A DNA stretch of 64,000 nucleotides, taken from assembly GCF_950295315.1 (NCBI RefSeq), contig NC_080175.1, forward strand, positions 64,071,353-64,135,352, in the 5' to 3' direction. The position numbers and the translations under genes are program-made. How positions within the stretch are numbered: the stretch's first letter is position 1; the number at the start of each line of letters is the position of its first letter. Under the pieces are notes generated by a model. The model saw nothing but the letters and a program-made list of their open reading frames with translations, did not search any database and had not been told where the DNA came from. Positions 1-11,749 of this stretch are shown in pieces. This stretch comes from Erinaceus europaeus. Taxonomy: Eukaryota > Chordata > Mammalia > Eulipotyphla > Erinaceidae.

Positions 1-148
1 TTTTTTAAGATTTTATTTATTTTTCAAGGAGATAGAAGGAGAGAGAAAGAACCAGACATCACTCTGGTACATGTGCTGCCGGGGATTGAACTCAGGACCT
101 CATGCTTGAGAGTCTGATGCTTTATCCACTGTGTCATCTCCCAGACCA
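1..148 (-). mobile_element. tRNA-derived SINE, 'gtctgggaggt' type
   Basis: Read on the minus strand this begins with a tRNA-like head (a box-A-like 'gcacagtggataaagc' segment and a box-B-like 'gagttcaatccc' segment), runs into a pyrimidine-rich stretch and ends in an AATAAA-rich tail. Related copies lie at 17731-17887, 24929-25087, 43203-43345 and 51191-51325. The tail touches the window edge, so the 3' end may be incomplete. It is non-coding and, by family knowledge, would be transcribed by RNA polymerase III. Confidence 0.85.
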
Positions 149-1590
149 CCCTAAAGGATATTTTTGAGTAAGGCATTATTGTGAGAATTTACTTCAAATC
201 AGTTATCAACATTTGCTTCTCTGAATTTCGACAAAAAATTGATTGATTATTGTAGACTAGTCATTATTGTAAGAATGATGCATATGTTAATTAATTTATG
301 CCTCAAAAATTTGTTGGGCATGCATAAGTAGGAAAGTAATTTTATAAATAATGAAACTAATGTTTAAATTGGCTAAGTAAATTGCCATAAATTACACAGC
401 TGAAGTTCAAGTCAAGTCCTGCACTTAATTTTCAAAGTGTACATCACTTTACATAATCTTTCATCTATTAAAAATACATTAATTGATGACATACTGTTTG
501 AGTTATGCACAGTTTCACTCACATTATTAAATTAATAACCTTCAGTGACTGGTCATTTTGCACTTTTCCTGATTTCCAGAATATCTTTGTAATGAATTCA
601 AAGAAAGTCAGAATGATGACTAACTATGAAAATCGAAAGTTCTATAGAAGATAATTCCATCTGATTAAAATTATCCTTAGAAAAAAACATGTCAACTCTG
701 AAGTTAGATATAATCATACAATACCATCATAATAAAAATTACAAATTGATCTCAATTTCTGTTTAATAGGGAGAAAATGAAACTGACCACTTAGTAAATT
801 TATTGAGAGCTATTTAAAAGGAAACTCTAGTAAAACTGAATATGACATATAATTGATTTAGCGTATTTTACATTTAATTATGAATTTAGGTTGCATAAGA
901 AGTACAACTAGATGGTCTTAAAAGATTCCTACTGATTTTTCTCCCTTTGTAGCACAATTGAAAAAAATGGAAATGAAGAATTTTCACATTATCTCTTTTA
1001 TTTATGACAGTCCTTAAAATTACACTTAGTATATTGAAATGTTTTTAAAGTCACTTAACCAGTTTAGGCCCCAAGGGTATCATTAACTAATGCTTCAGTA
1101 CACTAAATGTGCCGAAAGTAGCCTCAAAATTGTAAACTAGGTTTCAGAAGTGCCTAAAGAGTCCCTTGTGAATTTCTGAACTGTCTAGAAGACCTGGTTC
1201 ATTAGTGCAATGATTTAAATGTTCCCATAATTCTAAATATATAAGTTTCCACATACAAATACTTTATAGAAATTTTAAACAAAGTTTGTGTTTTTTTTTA
1301 TTAAGGAAGTAAGAAGTATTCATTACTATTTTCCTAATAGAGAGGTAAAAAATAATTATTTGTGGGAAGTGGTGGGTAATTAAAGATATAAGATTTAAAA
1401 TAGCATTGGTAATCAAAGACCCCCCCCCAAAAGAAGCTATACTCACATTTAAAATTGATTTTAACATTAATTACGTCCCTAATTTTTAAAAGAAATTCTG
1501 TAAAATATATATTCAAAAAACATTACATATAATAGGGTTATTAGTCATTATCTTTTATAGGAGAGTCTAGTCATATTACTGGTAATAGCA
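149..1590. other. Unique AT-rich DNA, no gene seen
   Basis: I see no convincing reading frame, RNA gene or recognisable repeat here apart from short homopolymers such as the C run near 1421. Short open frames in it have low complexity and no family resemblance. Confidence 0.6.
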
Positions 1591-1593
1591 AAT

Positions 1594-1594
<1 letters not shown>

Positions 1595-1643
<49 letters not shown>
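1595..1643. repeat. (TG)n microsatellite
   Basis: An almost uninterrupted TG dinucleotide tract of about 24 units. It would probably vary in length between individuals. Confidence 0.97.
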
Positions 1644-1645
<2 letters not shown>

Positions 1646-1699
1646 GACATATAGCCATTTTATTTCCTTGTTGTTTTTATAACTTCTCCAATCTGAGCT

Positions 1700-1845
1700 T
1701 ACTTTTTTTTTGATAGAAGGATGGGGGAAACAGAGAGTGGGGGGGAAGCCACAACATAAAATCCTCTTCCAGTGTGGTAGAGCCCAGGCTGGGCTCAAAC
1801 CTGAGTCATTCATGTGGCAAAGCAAGTATATTATGCAAATGAACT
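1700..1845 (-). mobile_element. Old tRNA-derived SINE fragment
   Basis: On the minus strand it carries the tRNA-like phrase 'ctcaggtttgagcccagcc' and a purine/pyrimidine-skewed tail. It resembles the decayed copies at 40808-40960 and 52143-52265. It is strongly diverged, so the limits are approximate. Confidence 0.55.
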
Positions 1846-1999
1846 TCCTTGCCAACTTGATTCTACTTATTTTTAGTGATAGATATAAGCACTTAATTTA
1901 CATACAATTTTTGCAGTGAAGTTTAGGAAACTGATTTCTAGATTCTATTAATTATTATACTTGATCATTAAGACAAAATGTACTCTTCAACTTTTACTT

Positions 2000-2285
2000 T
2001 ATTTTTATTAGTGATTTAATATTGATTTACAAAGTTATACAACAATAGGCATATGATTCTATACCGTACCCACCACCAGAGTTCTGTATCCACTGAAAAC
2101 TGTAGTAGTTCTCCCAAGTTCACAGACATGGCTTGACATATCATTATATTTATCACTTTCTATCTATATTTATATATTTTTGCCCATTTATTTTCTATGG
2201 TCTTGCCATCACTTCCTATATCACACCTATACCTCTTATTACTTCTGAGTGTCCTCTCTTTCCCTCTCTTCTCTCTTAGATAAGA
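2000..2285 (-). mobile_element. Old L1 3' UTR fragment (probable)
   Basis: The order of short phrases (a T-rich start, a 'gtgatttaat' stretch, then 'caccaccagagttctgtatc') follows the 3' end of the L1 elements seen elsewhere in the window in minus orientation, for example 32615-32755 and 34435-35080. The match is weak. Confidence 0.5.
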
Positions 2286-2640
2286 GAAACAGTATTAAGG
2301 AATAATTTAAATTAAAGCAACTGATAAAACTCTGGAGGAAAAAATATAAAATCTATGTTTATTTTAATCAGCCTTGATATAAATAAGATCTTAAGGAAAA
2401 CATCACATTACTTTGTATAGCTATTTAGATTGCTGAAATCAAAGTCATCATAATTATTACAAATGTATTATAAACTACATATATACATATACTCATTGTA
2501 CTATGTATATTTGATGCATATATAGATTACATAGTATAAAGTGTATACATATTTATATATTTTAACAAATAAATTCTTATCCAAGTGCTATATAAAACAC
2601 TCTATTGCAGAAACACTGATTAATAAAATAATTGTCACAG
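2286..2640. other. Unique AT-rich DNA, no gene seen
   Basis: I find no coding potential or recognisable repeat between the two L1 fragments; the sequence is dominated by A/T runs. Confidence 0.5.
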
Positions 2641-2982
2641 GGATGTTATGTTCCACATTTTCCATAACACTGGTATCAGTATACCTCACCCTTGACCAAA
2701 GGGTTATCTTTCTTCTCCATAGAGCTTTATAACACTATTTTCCCTGCTCAGTACCCCTTTACCCCTCCGAGTCCCTCCATCTTGTACAATACTCACACTG
2801 ACATTGACATTTCACCTTGTATTGGACTTTGCTTTGTTACTTAGATCTGACATGTGAATTTAACTGGCATTTGTCCTCCTTTCAATTTATTTCACTCAAC
2901 ATAATTCCTTCCAGTTTCATCACTGTTGTAGAAAAAAATTCATGATCTCTTTTTAATCACTATATATATATACACATACATG

Positions 2983-3037
<55 letters not shown>

Positions 3038-3625
3038 ATATATGTTTCATGAAACTCTCATTTGTTGGACATATGGACTTTTTCTATGTTTTGCTCACTT
3101 GGACATACACATTTCACTATCAAGAATATAGTCATACTAGATCTCATAAAATATATCATTTTGTATTTTTTGAATAGATACTTAAGAGGAAGAATTGCAG
3201 GATCATGTGGTAGATCCAGTATTAAAGTTTTCAAGAATCACAAAACTGTTTTCCATAGAGTTTAGACTAATTTATATCATCAATACCATACAATATTTAT
3301 TTCTCTCCCTATCTTCATTAGCATTTGTTGTTTCTGTGCTTTTTGATATAGTCTACTCTTAGTGGACTGAAGTAGTTTCTCCTTGATCTTTTGCCTTGAC
3401 GTGTTTTTCTGATGATGAGTAACTTTGAACATTTTTAAATGTCTGTTGGCGTATCTGAATCTTATTATACACAGAGTCTGTTCAAATACGTTTTCCATTT
3501 TTAATAAAGTTATTTACTTTCTTGTAGCTGAATTTTGTGTGTTCTTTTCATATTTTGGCTATTAGACTTTTTACTGATGTATGGCTAATAAATATCTTCT
3601 TTAAATCAATAGGTTATATTTCTGC
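2641..3625 (-). mobile_element. Ancient L1 fragment, end of ORF2
   Basis: The minus strand follows the end of L1 ORF2 at low similarity. On the plus strand one sees the antisense of the L1 landmarks, such as 'tttcactcaacataattcct', 'aggatcatgtggta' and the 'cattagcatttgttg' region, in the same order as in the full-length L1 at 5680-6430. All frames are broken. A long (AT)n tract has expanded inside it. It is clearly older than the other L1 copies here. Confidence 0.75.
2984..3034. repeat. (AT)n microsatellite
   Basis: A near-pure AT dinucleotide tract of about 25 units inside an old L1 remnant. It could extrude a cruciform. Confidence 0.95.
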
Positions 3626-4078
3626 TTTGGTGGAATGCAGAGGTAGGATCAGTGGGCTTCTTCAAGACCCTGCCTTCACTATAAACTAACAATGGTAGGA
3701 CCTGTCCCACTATCCAAATAGAGGCTGGATCATCCTACTCTCCCACTCGAGGAAAACTGATTCTAAAGTGAGGCAGCCTGGAATGTTTCCAGTTATGGAA
3801 ACTATGAGTTTCTATGGACTGTGACAGGGTTTCAGATGTTGTACAGGTTCCGTTGCTAAATATGAATATATGTGGGCCCCAGTTTAGATTGTTGTGGTAA
3901 ACAGTTAATAGCATTCATTTGTTTTCTTCAAGTGTGACCAACTCTCTGCCCTAATCCTGCTTTTTAGTTCTTTTCTGAGCTCTGACACAATCATTCCAGA
4001 TAATATTTCTAGTTCACCCCCATGTGCTATTAAGTTCAACCAAAGATTACTAAGATACAGTGTCCTAAGAACATACTT
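3626..4078. other. Unassigned moderately unique DNA
   Basis: This stretch is less AT-rich than its surroundings and might belong to an old repeat, but I could not match it to any family in the window. No reading frame stands out. Confidence 0.4.
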
Positions 4079-4223
4079 AAAATAGACTTCCTAAGGGAGT
4101 CGGGCTATAGCTCAGCGGCTTAAGCGCAGGTGGCACAAAGCACAAGGACGGGCATAAGGATCCCAGTTGGAACCCGGCTCCCCACCTGCAGGCAGTGAAG
4201 CAGGTCTGCAGGTGTCTATCTTT

Positions 4224-5618
4224 TTTTTTTTTTTTTTTCAAACTTATTTTTAAAAATTAGTTTTTTTTTTTTATTTAAATTTTTAATTTAAGAAAGGATT
4301 AGTGAACAAAAGCATAAGGTAGGAGGGGTACAACTCCACACAATTCCCACCACCCAATCCCCATAACCCACCCTCTCCCATGATAGCCTTCCCATTCTCT
4401 AGCCCTCTGGGAGCATGGACCCAGGGTCGTTGAGGGTTGCAGAAGGTAGAGGGTCTGGCTTCTGTAATTGCTTCCCCGCTGAACATGGGCGTTGACTGGT
4501 CGGTCCATACTCCCAGTCTGCCTCTCTCTTTCCCTACTAAGGTGTGTCTCTGGGGAAGCTGAGCTCCAGGACACATTGGTGGGGTCTTCAATCCAGGGAA
4601 GCCTAGCCAGCATCCTGGTGGCATCTGGAACCTGGTGATTGAAAAGAGAGTTAACATACAAAGCCAAACAATTTGTTGAGCAATCATGGATCCCAAGATT
4701 GGAATAGTGGAGAGGAAGTGTTAGGGAGGTACTCACTGCAAACTCTAGTGTAATCCTGCTTTCAGGTATATATTTTGCAGTAGTTTATGGATACGTATGC
4801 ACATACGCTCTCTCTCACAGAAACTGGTGTATGTCTAGGTTATGGGACTTTGTTAGAAAGTGAACTACCTGAGATGAAATTAGAGTGTACTATAAAAGGA
4901 AAGGTCTCACCCAAGTAATGAAGCTGAAGGGTTGTCATTCCACACGTGAAGTCTCTGGATACACACTGAGGTGAAGCATGTTGAGATGGCAATCGTTGCT
5001 TTGGTTAGGTTGTGATCGGCGGATGCAATATTATTTGGTATGGATTGGGAGAAGCATACGGGAAAGTGAGCCCTATCCAAGGGTGCCAGGACTGGGGGAA
5101 GTAGGGGCTCTATAGTGAAGATGTGAGGTTCCTGCTGTCTTAGGGTTCAAAAAGACAATCAATAGTTAATATTATCATCACATTATTTGTTAATTGGGTT
5201 AACTTTGAAAAGTCCCTTTGTTATGGTTTGCTGTACAGTACCCAGTATCTTGTATATAGCTGTGCTATTGGAAGCTTCTAATCTACTTGGTCTAGGCTTT
5301 TGAGAGAGTCCGCATATCAAACACGTAGCCTATCTATTAAAAAGATTCAGTTTGTCTTTTGAGAACCTTTGAGACATACAATTGATTTCCCCCTCTCATA
5401 TTAATTAACTACTGATTTATATGTCTACATTTTGCTAGGAGTGTACATAAACACCATTCCCATCACCAAAGGACCGTGACCCATCCCTCCCACCCATTCC
5501 CACACCCCACTGGCCCAGGAAGCTACATGTCTACCCCTCACCACTGGGTTTTTACTTTGGTGCCCTACTTACAATTTGATCAGGTCCTGCTTTTAGTTTC
5601 CCTTTCAGATCTTCTAAG
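4224..5618 (-). other. L1 3' UTR with G-rich tract
   Basis: About 1.4 kb follow the ORF2 stop on the minus strand, long for an L1 3' UTR. Just after the stop the sense strand has closely spaced G runs (5465-5525, seen on the plus strand as C runs), fitting a G-quadruplex motif; the same place is G-rich in the L1 copies at 42880-42935 and 54530-54600. Short open frames within it are fortuitous and recur in every copy of the UTR. Confidence 0.85.
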
Positions 5619-8600
5619 TCAGCTTCTGTTGATGAGTGGGATCATCCCATACTCATCTTTAACTTTCTGACTTAGTCCACTTAACATAATTCCTTCTAGC
5701 TCTGTCCAAGCTGGGTCAGAGAAGGTGAGTTCATTGTTCTTGATAGCTGCATAGTATTCCATTGTGTATATATACCACAGCTTTCTCAGCCATTCATCTG
5801 TTGTTGGGCACCTGGGTTGCTTCCAGGTTTTAGCTATTATGAATTGTGCTGCTATGAACATAGGAGTACACACCTCTTTTTGGTTGGGTGTTATGGAGTC
5901 CTTGGGGTATAACCCCAGGAGAGGAATTATTGGGTCATATGGAAGGTCCATGTCTAGCCTTCTAAGAGTTTTCCAGACAGCTCTCCACAGAGGCTGTACC
6001 AATTTACATTCCCACCAGCAATGTAAAAGAGTTCCTCTGTCCCCACATCCTCTCCAGCATTTGTTGCTGCTGTCCTTTTTGATGTATACCATTCTTACAG
6101 GAGTGAGGTGGTATCTTAGTGTTGTCTTAATTTGCATTTCTCTGACAATCAGTGACCTAGAGCAGTTTTTCATATGTTTGTTAGCCTTTTGGATCTCCTC
6201 TGTGGTGAATGTTTTGTTCATTTCCTCTGCCCATTTTTGGATGGGGTCATTTGCTTTTTTGCGGCTGAGTTTGCTGAGCTCTTTATATATTTTGGTGATT
6301 AGTTTCTTGTCTGATGTCTGGCATGTGAAGATCTTCTCCCATTCTGTGAGGGGTCTCTCTGTTTGTTTAATAGTTTCTTTGGATGTGCAGAAGCTTTTCA
6401 ATTTGATGTAGTCCCATTGGTTTGTTTCTGCTTTGGTCTTCCTTGCAATTGGGTTTGATTCATCAAAGATATCCTTGAGGTGTAGATGGGAAAGTGTTTT
6501 ACCAATGTTTTCCTCTAAGTATTTGATTGTTTCTGGTCTGACATCTAGGTCTTTGATCCATTTGGAGTTGATTTTTGTTTCTGGTGAGATAAAGTGGTTC
6601 AATTTCATTCTTCTGCATGTTTCAACCCAGTTTTCCCAGCACCATTTATTGAAGAGAGCCTCCTTCTTCCATTTAATCCTTTGGGCCCCCTTATCAAAGA
6701 TTAGATGCCCATAGGTGTTGGGATTTACTTCTGGGCTTTCAATTCTGTTACACTGGTCTGTGTGCCTATTTTTGTTCCAGTACCATGCTGTTTTGATGAT
6801 GATGGCTTTATAATATAGTTTAAGGTCTGGGAGTGTGATGCCTCCATTTCTGTTTCTTTTCCTTAGGATGGTTTTGGCAATTCTAGGTGTTTTCAGGTTC
6901 CAGATAAATGATTGTAGTGTTTGTTCTATTCTCTTAAAGAAGCTTGGTGGAACTTTGATGGGTATTGCATTAAATTTGTATATGGCTCTGGGGAGAATGT
7001 TCATTTTGATGATATTTATTCTTCCAATCCATGAGCATGGGATATCTTTCCATTTCTTGGTATCAGTTTCTATCTCCTTGAGTAGCGACTCATAGTTTTC
7101 AGCATACAAGTCTTTCACTTCTTTGGTCAACTTTATTCCTAGGTATTTGATTGATTTTGCTGAAACAGTAAATGGGAGTGATTTCTGGATGTCTTCTTCT
7201 TCAGATTTAGTGTTTGCATAAAGAAATGCCACTGATTTTTGTACATTGATTTTGTAGCCTGATACCTTGCTATATTGCCTAACAACTTCCAGTAATTTTC
7301 TACTGGATTCTTTAGGTCTTTCTATGTATACTATCATATCATCTGCAAATAGTGAGAGCTTGACTTCTTCCCTTCCAATCTGTATCCCTTTGATTTCTTT
7401 CTCTTGCCTGATTGCTATGGCAAGAACTTCCAATACTATGTTGAAGAGTAACGGTGACAGTGGGCAGCCCTGTCTAGTCCCTGATCTGAGGGGGAATGCT
7501 TTCAGCTTCTCTCCATTGAGTATGATATTGGCTGTAGGTTTGCTATATAGAGACTCCACTATCTTGAGGAATTTCCCATCTATTCCCATTTTTTGTAGAG
7601 TTTTGAGCATGAATGGGTGTTGGATTTTGTCAAAGGCTTTCTCTGCATCTATTGAGATAATCATGTGGTTTTTGGCTTTGCTTTTATTGATGTGATGAAT
7701 GACATTGATTGATTTACGGATGTTGAACCAGCCTTGCATTCCTGGGATGAATCCCACTTGGTCATGATGAACAATCTTTTTGATGTGTTGCTGTATCCGG
7801 TTGGCCAAGATCTTGTTTAATATTTTGGCATCTATGTTCATCAGAGATATTGGTCTGTAGTTTTCCTTTTTTGTTCTGTCCCTATCAGCTTTTGGTATCA
7901 GGGTGATGTTGGCTTCATAAAAGGTGGAAGGGAGTATTCCTGTTTCTTCAATCTTATGGAATAGCTTAAGAAGTATGGGTATTAACTGTTTCCTGAAAGT
8001 TTTGTAGAATTCGTTTGTGAAGCCATCTGGTCCAGGACTTTTGTTGTTGGGGAGATTCTTAATAACGGTTTCAATTTCTTTGTCTGTGATTGGTGCATTT
8101 AGATTTTGTAGTTCTTCTTGGTTCAGTTTTGGAAGTGCATAGGTTTCTAGGAATTGTTCCATTTCTTCCAGATTCTCTAGCTTGGTGGCATATAGATCTT
8201 TATAGAAGTTTCACAGAATTCTCTGGATTTCTGTGGTGTCAGTTGTGATATCTCCTGTATCGTTTACAATTCTATTAATTTGAGTCTTCTCTCTTTTTTG
8301 TTTGGTGAATCTGGCTAGGGGTTTGTCAATTTTGTTTAATCTTTCAAAGAACCAACATTTGGCTTCATTGATCTTTTGTATGGTTCTTTTATTTTCGATG
8401 TTGTTTATTTCTGCTCTAACTTTAGTGATTTCTGTCCTTCTGGTTGCCTTAGGGTTCCTTTGTTCCTCTTCCTCTAAGTCCTTGAGGTGTGTAGTAAGTT
8501 CGTTCATTTGGGCTTCTTCTTGGTGTTTAATATGTGATTGTATAGCTATAAGTTTCCCTCTCAGTACTGCTTTAGCTGTGTCCCAAATATTTTGATAGGT

Positions 8601-9458
8601 TGTGTCTTCATTTTCATTAGTTTCCAGGAACATTTGAATTTCCTGTTTGAGTGAGTGTCTGACCCAGTGGTTCTTAAGGAGCATGTTGTTTAGTTTCCAA
8701 ATTCTATGTCTTTTAATAATTTTCCGTTTGTTGTTAAAAGTTAGTTTTACTCCACTGTGGTCTGAGAAGATACTTGGGATGATTTCAATGCTCTTGAATT
8801 TATTGATGCTGTCTTTGTGGCCTAACATGTGGTCTATCCGTGAGTATGTGTTGTGTGGATTTGAAAAGAAGGTGTATTCCAGTTTTTTGGGGTGGAGGAG
8901 TCTGAAAATGTCCAAGAGGTCTAGTCTGTCAATCTCTTCATTCAATTCTCTTGTATCTTTATTGGTTCTCTGCTTTGTTGATCTGTCTAAGTGTGAGAGT
9001 GGGGTATTGAAGTCTCCCACTATTATTGTATTACTATTGATGTATTTTTGAAATTCTTTCAATAGGTGTTTAATGTATTTAGATGGTCCCTCGTTGGGTG
9101 CATAGATGTTAATAATTGTTAAGTCTTCTTGGCTGATTGATCCTCTAATCATTATGTAATGTCCTTGCCTATCTTTTATTACTTTATTCAATTTAAAATC
9201 TATCGTGTCTGAGATGAGAATGGCTGTTCCTGCCCTTTTTTGTGGACCGTTAGCCTGTATGATAGTTTTCCATCCTTTCACTTTAAGTCTGTGTTTATCT
9301 TGTTGTGACAGATGTGATTCTTGCAAGCAGCATATGGTTGGGTTATGTGTTCTGATCCATCCCCCCACCCTGTGCCTTTTGATGGGTGAGTTTAAGCCAT
9401 TGACATTTATTGATATTATGGATTTAATGTATTGTAGTGCCATTGTTCTAAAAAACAA
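5619..9458 (-). pseudogene. L1 ORF2 protein (endonuclease/reverse transcriptase), one stop
   Basis: ORF2p nicks the target DNA and reverse transcribes the L1 RNA there. The reading frame is about 1279 codons, the usual L1 length. Counting from the Met at 9458, endonuclease residues are visible as N20 (INVNG), E47 (QESH), D149 and N151 (GDFN), D209 (SRIDH) and H234 (SDHS). The reverse transcriptase has the FADD catalytic box at about 704-707, and a C-terminal Cys/His motif begins CWRGCG. Codon 416 (8211-8213) is TGA, so translation stops after the endonuclease; the frame stays the same afterwards and runs open from the Met at 8162 to 5619. The start may be the inner Met at 9443. It lies about 45-60 bp downstream of ORF1. 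As it stands the element should be non-autonomous. Confidence 0.95.
8211..8213 (-). other. Premature stop in L1 ORF2
   Basis: A TGA codon interrupts ORF2 between the endonuclease and reverse transcriptase regions; frame is kept on both sides. It could be a CGA-to-TGA change, typical of methylated CpG decay, because related L1 proteins have arginine near this point. That part is inference. Confidence 0.85.
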
Positions 9459-9503
9459 TTTGTTTACTCTGATATATTACAAGTATTATAGTGATGTTCT
9501 TGT

Positions 9504-10418
9504 TTATAAGAGGTCTTTTAGTACCTCTTTCAGGGCCGGCTTGGTGATAGTTGCCTCCTTTAACTGTTGTTTGTCTAAGAAGGTTTTGATCCCTCCATCT
9601 AGTTTGAATGAAAGTCTAGCAGGATACGTAATCCTTGGTTGAAACCCTTTTTCATTCAGGGCTCGATAGATATCTTGCCACTCCCTTCTGGCTTTTAGAG
9701 TTTGAGTTGAAAAATCTGCAGAAAGTCTTATGGGTTTTCCCCTGTATGTGACTTTTTGTTTCTCTCTTGCAGCCTTTAGGATCCTTTCTTTATCCTTACT
9801 TCTTCTCATTGTGACTATGATGTGTCTTGGTGTTTTCAGGTCTGGGTTGATTCTGTTTGGTACTCTCTGGGCCTCTTGCACCTTGATATCCTTTCTGTTA
9901 TTCAGGTCTGGGAAATTTTCTTGTATTATTTCCTCTAGGATGTTTGCTTCCCCTTCCTCTCTTTCTTCCTCTGGCAGGCCAATTATACGAATGTTACTTC
10001 TTTTGAGATCATCCCATATGTCTCTGTTGTTGTTTTCAGTGTCTCTCAATCTCTTTTTAAGCTCTTTCACCTCCTTCTTAGTTTTCTCTAACTCATCCTC
10101 TGTCTGACTAATTCTGTTTTCTGCTTCTGTTAGTCTGCTTTCCCTTGCCTCAGCTTCTTTCTTCATTACAGCTATTTCAGCTTTCAGTTCTCTAATTGTC
10201 TCAAGATAATCAGTATTTTCCTTGGGGGTCTCAACTTTTGTTTCCCTAATACTGCCATTTCTTTCCTCCAATGTTGTTTTCATTTCTGTGATTAATAAGT
10301 TTATTATTGCTTGCATACTTTTCTTATCTATGGTTACTTCTGACTGATTTGTGGTTTCTTCTGGGCTCTTGTCTTCATTCATTGGGGTAGCAGTTTTATT
10401 TGTTTTTAATCTACCCAT
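9504..10418 (-). CDS. L1 ORF1 protein (RNA-binding chaperone)
   Basis: This 304-residue frame is complete and uninterrupted. ORF1p forms trimers, coats the L1 RNA and acts as a nucleic-acid chaperone in the cytoplasmic L1 particle. Visible parts: a polar N-terminus (1-45), a coiled coil rich in E/K/L heptads (about 70-133), the RRM-like domain starting near SNIRIIGLPE (141-150), and the C-terminal domain with ARLSFKLDGGIKTF (267-280). Length and domain order match mammalian ORF1p, which is usually 300-400 residues. The start Met follows the 5' UTR directly and no in-frame alternative upstream is obvious. It is followed by ORF2 after about 45-60 bp. It has no host role that I can infer. Confidence 0.95.
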   Translation of the reverse strand: MGRLKTNKTATPMNEDKSPEETTNQSEVTIDKKSMQAIINLLITEMKTTLEERNGSIRETKVETPKENTDYLETIRELKAEIAVMKKEAEARESRLTEAENRISQTEDELEKTKKEVKELKKRLRDTENNNRDIWDDLKRSNIRIIGLPEEEREEGEANILEEIIQENFPDLNNRKDIKVQEAQRVPNRINPDLKTPRHIIVTMRRSKDKERILKAAREKQKVTYRGKPIRLSADFSTQTLKARREWQDIYRALNEKGFQPRITYPARLSFKLDGGIKTFLDKQQLKEATITKPALKEVLKDLL

Positions 10419-11283
10419 TTTTTTTTTAATTTATGTGTTTCTCTCTCTTTTTTTTTTTTAATGCTCTGTTGTTCCTCAGTTGTTGTGTTTTGAGCACAAG
10501 TAACACTGTACTAAATACCTTTATGACAATTGCACTCACCAACCTCCGGAATAACAGTAGCAACTGAAGTACGTATTGAAGGAGTTTAATCGTTACCAGT
10601 TAGCCAAACAATTTCTCCAGTCCGTGAAAAAATAGTAACCAAATCCCAGTGAAGAAAGAGAAAAGGAAGAGAGGATAGCAAGAATAGACAGTTATGCAAA
10701 TCTAATATCCAGTGTATATTCTAAGGGTAACAAGAGTGTAAAGGGAACTAGAGCAGAGATACACACGTAGAGAGTCCACTCTGGGTCAGATTTCTTCCCC
10801 AAAGTAATTCACAAATTCAGAAAGGCAAAGAAGAAAGAAGTGTATGACAAGATTAAAAAAAAAAAAAAAAAAGAGAGAGATAGAGAGAGATAAGAGAGAG
10901 AAAAGGGAGAAGATAAGAAGAAGAGTTGTAATTAAAGAGCAGTGCGAGGAACTTCCCAAATGTGTATCAGTGAATTAAAAAAAAAAAAAGAAAAGAAAAA
11001 AAAAAAAAAAACCCTGTTTGGTGGTATGGGGTATCCTGCTAGTAGCTGGTCCCAGGCACTGCTTATGGGGGGGTGGGGGGCGGCGGGAAGGATGTATGCT
11101 TGAAAATTAAAAGGAAGAAAAAAGAATTTTTCCCCCTACTCTAATTCTTAACCCAAATTAAGTTATAGACACATCCTTGGTATGACCGTTATGGCCCCTT
11201 ATTGGCTGGCCTGCTAAAGGCAGAAAATCCTATTGTTTACACGAGATGTGTCCGGAGCTCAAAGGCTGGCCGCTTCTCCGGGC

Positions 11284-11291
11284 GCCATCTT
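11284..11291 (-). promoter_or_regulatory. Second YY1-like site in L1 5' UTR
   Basis: The same AAGATGGC core occurs 458 bp inside the first, at the matching place in the second repeated unit. It supports the view that the 5' UTR is made of promoter units. Confidence 0.55.
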
Positions 11292-11741
11292 CCGGGAAAC
11301 CCCGCCCTCCAGACTTTTTTAAAGGATTTCTCAAAAATGAAAACTAGCTCCAAGTCCTTTGATCCAATGAGAGCTATACTCAAGAAGTCTTTGGATCCAC
11401 CCTCAGGGTCGCGGTGGACCCTCGCGACTCCCAAGAGGCAGCCCCCGAGCTAAAGTGCTCTCTCCGGGTCCTCTGCCCGCCGGGCTCTGCAACCGGCGGA
11501 GGAGCCGCCTTCCCGGGCGGGCGGAGGACAATGCCTGGCGCACTAGCCTTGCCTGGCGCCGCCTGGGAATTCTGGAGCCCCGCTAGTCCGTGTCACCTTT
11601 GCTCTAATTGTTAACCCAAATTAAACTGTAATCACTTCTTTGGTGCCCCCCCCTTATTGACTGGCCTGCTAAAGGCAGAAAATCCTACCGTTGCCGACGA
11701 TGCTATCAGAGCTCTCGCTGTCAGCGATTTCTCAGGCCGCC

Positions 11742-11749
11742 GCCATCTT
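11742..11749 (-). promoter_or_regulatory. YY1-like site at L1 5' end
   Basis: On the minus strand AAGATGGC is followed by GGCGG and starts about 8 bases from the L1 5' end. Human L1 has a YY1 site near the same position that fixes the transcription start. Function here is inferred. Confidence 0.65.

Noticed and set aside
4283..4736. Overlapping 137- and 145-codon frames, with relatives at 16468-16860, 39520-39705 and 55704-56161
   Set aside because: They are the L1 3' UTR read in various frames; they shift and break between copies, so they are not a conserved protein.
5764..9642. Several plus-strand frames of 90-215 codons
   Set aside because: They are antisense shadows of L1 ORF2 and ORF1.
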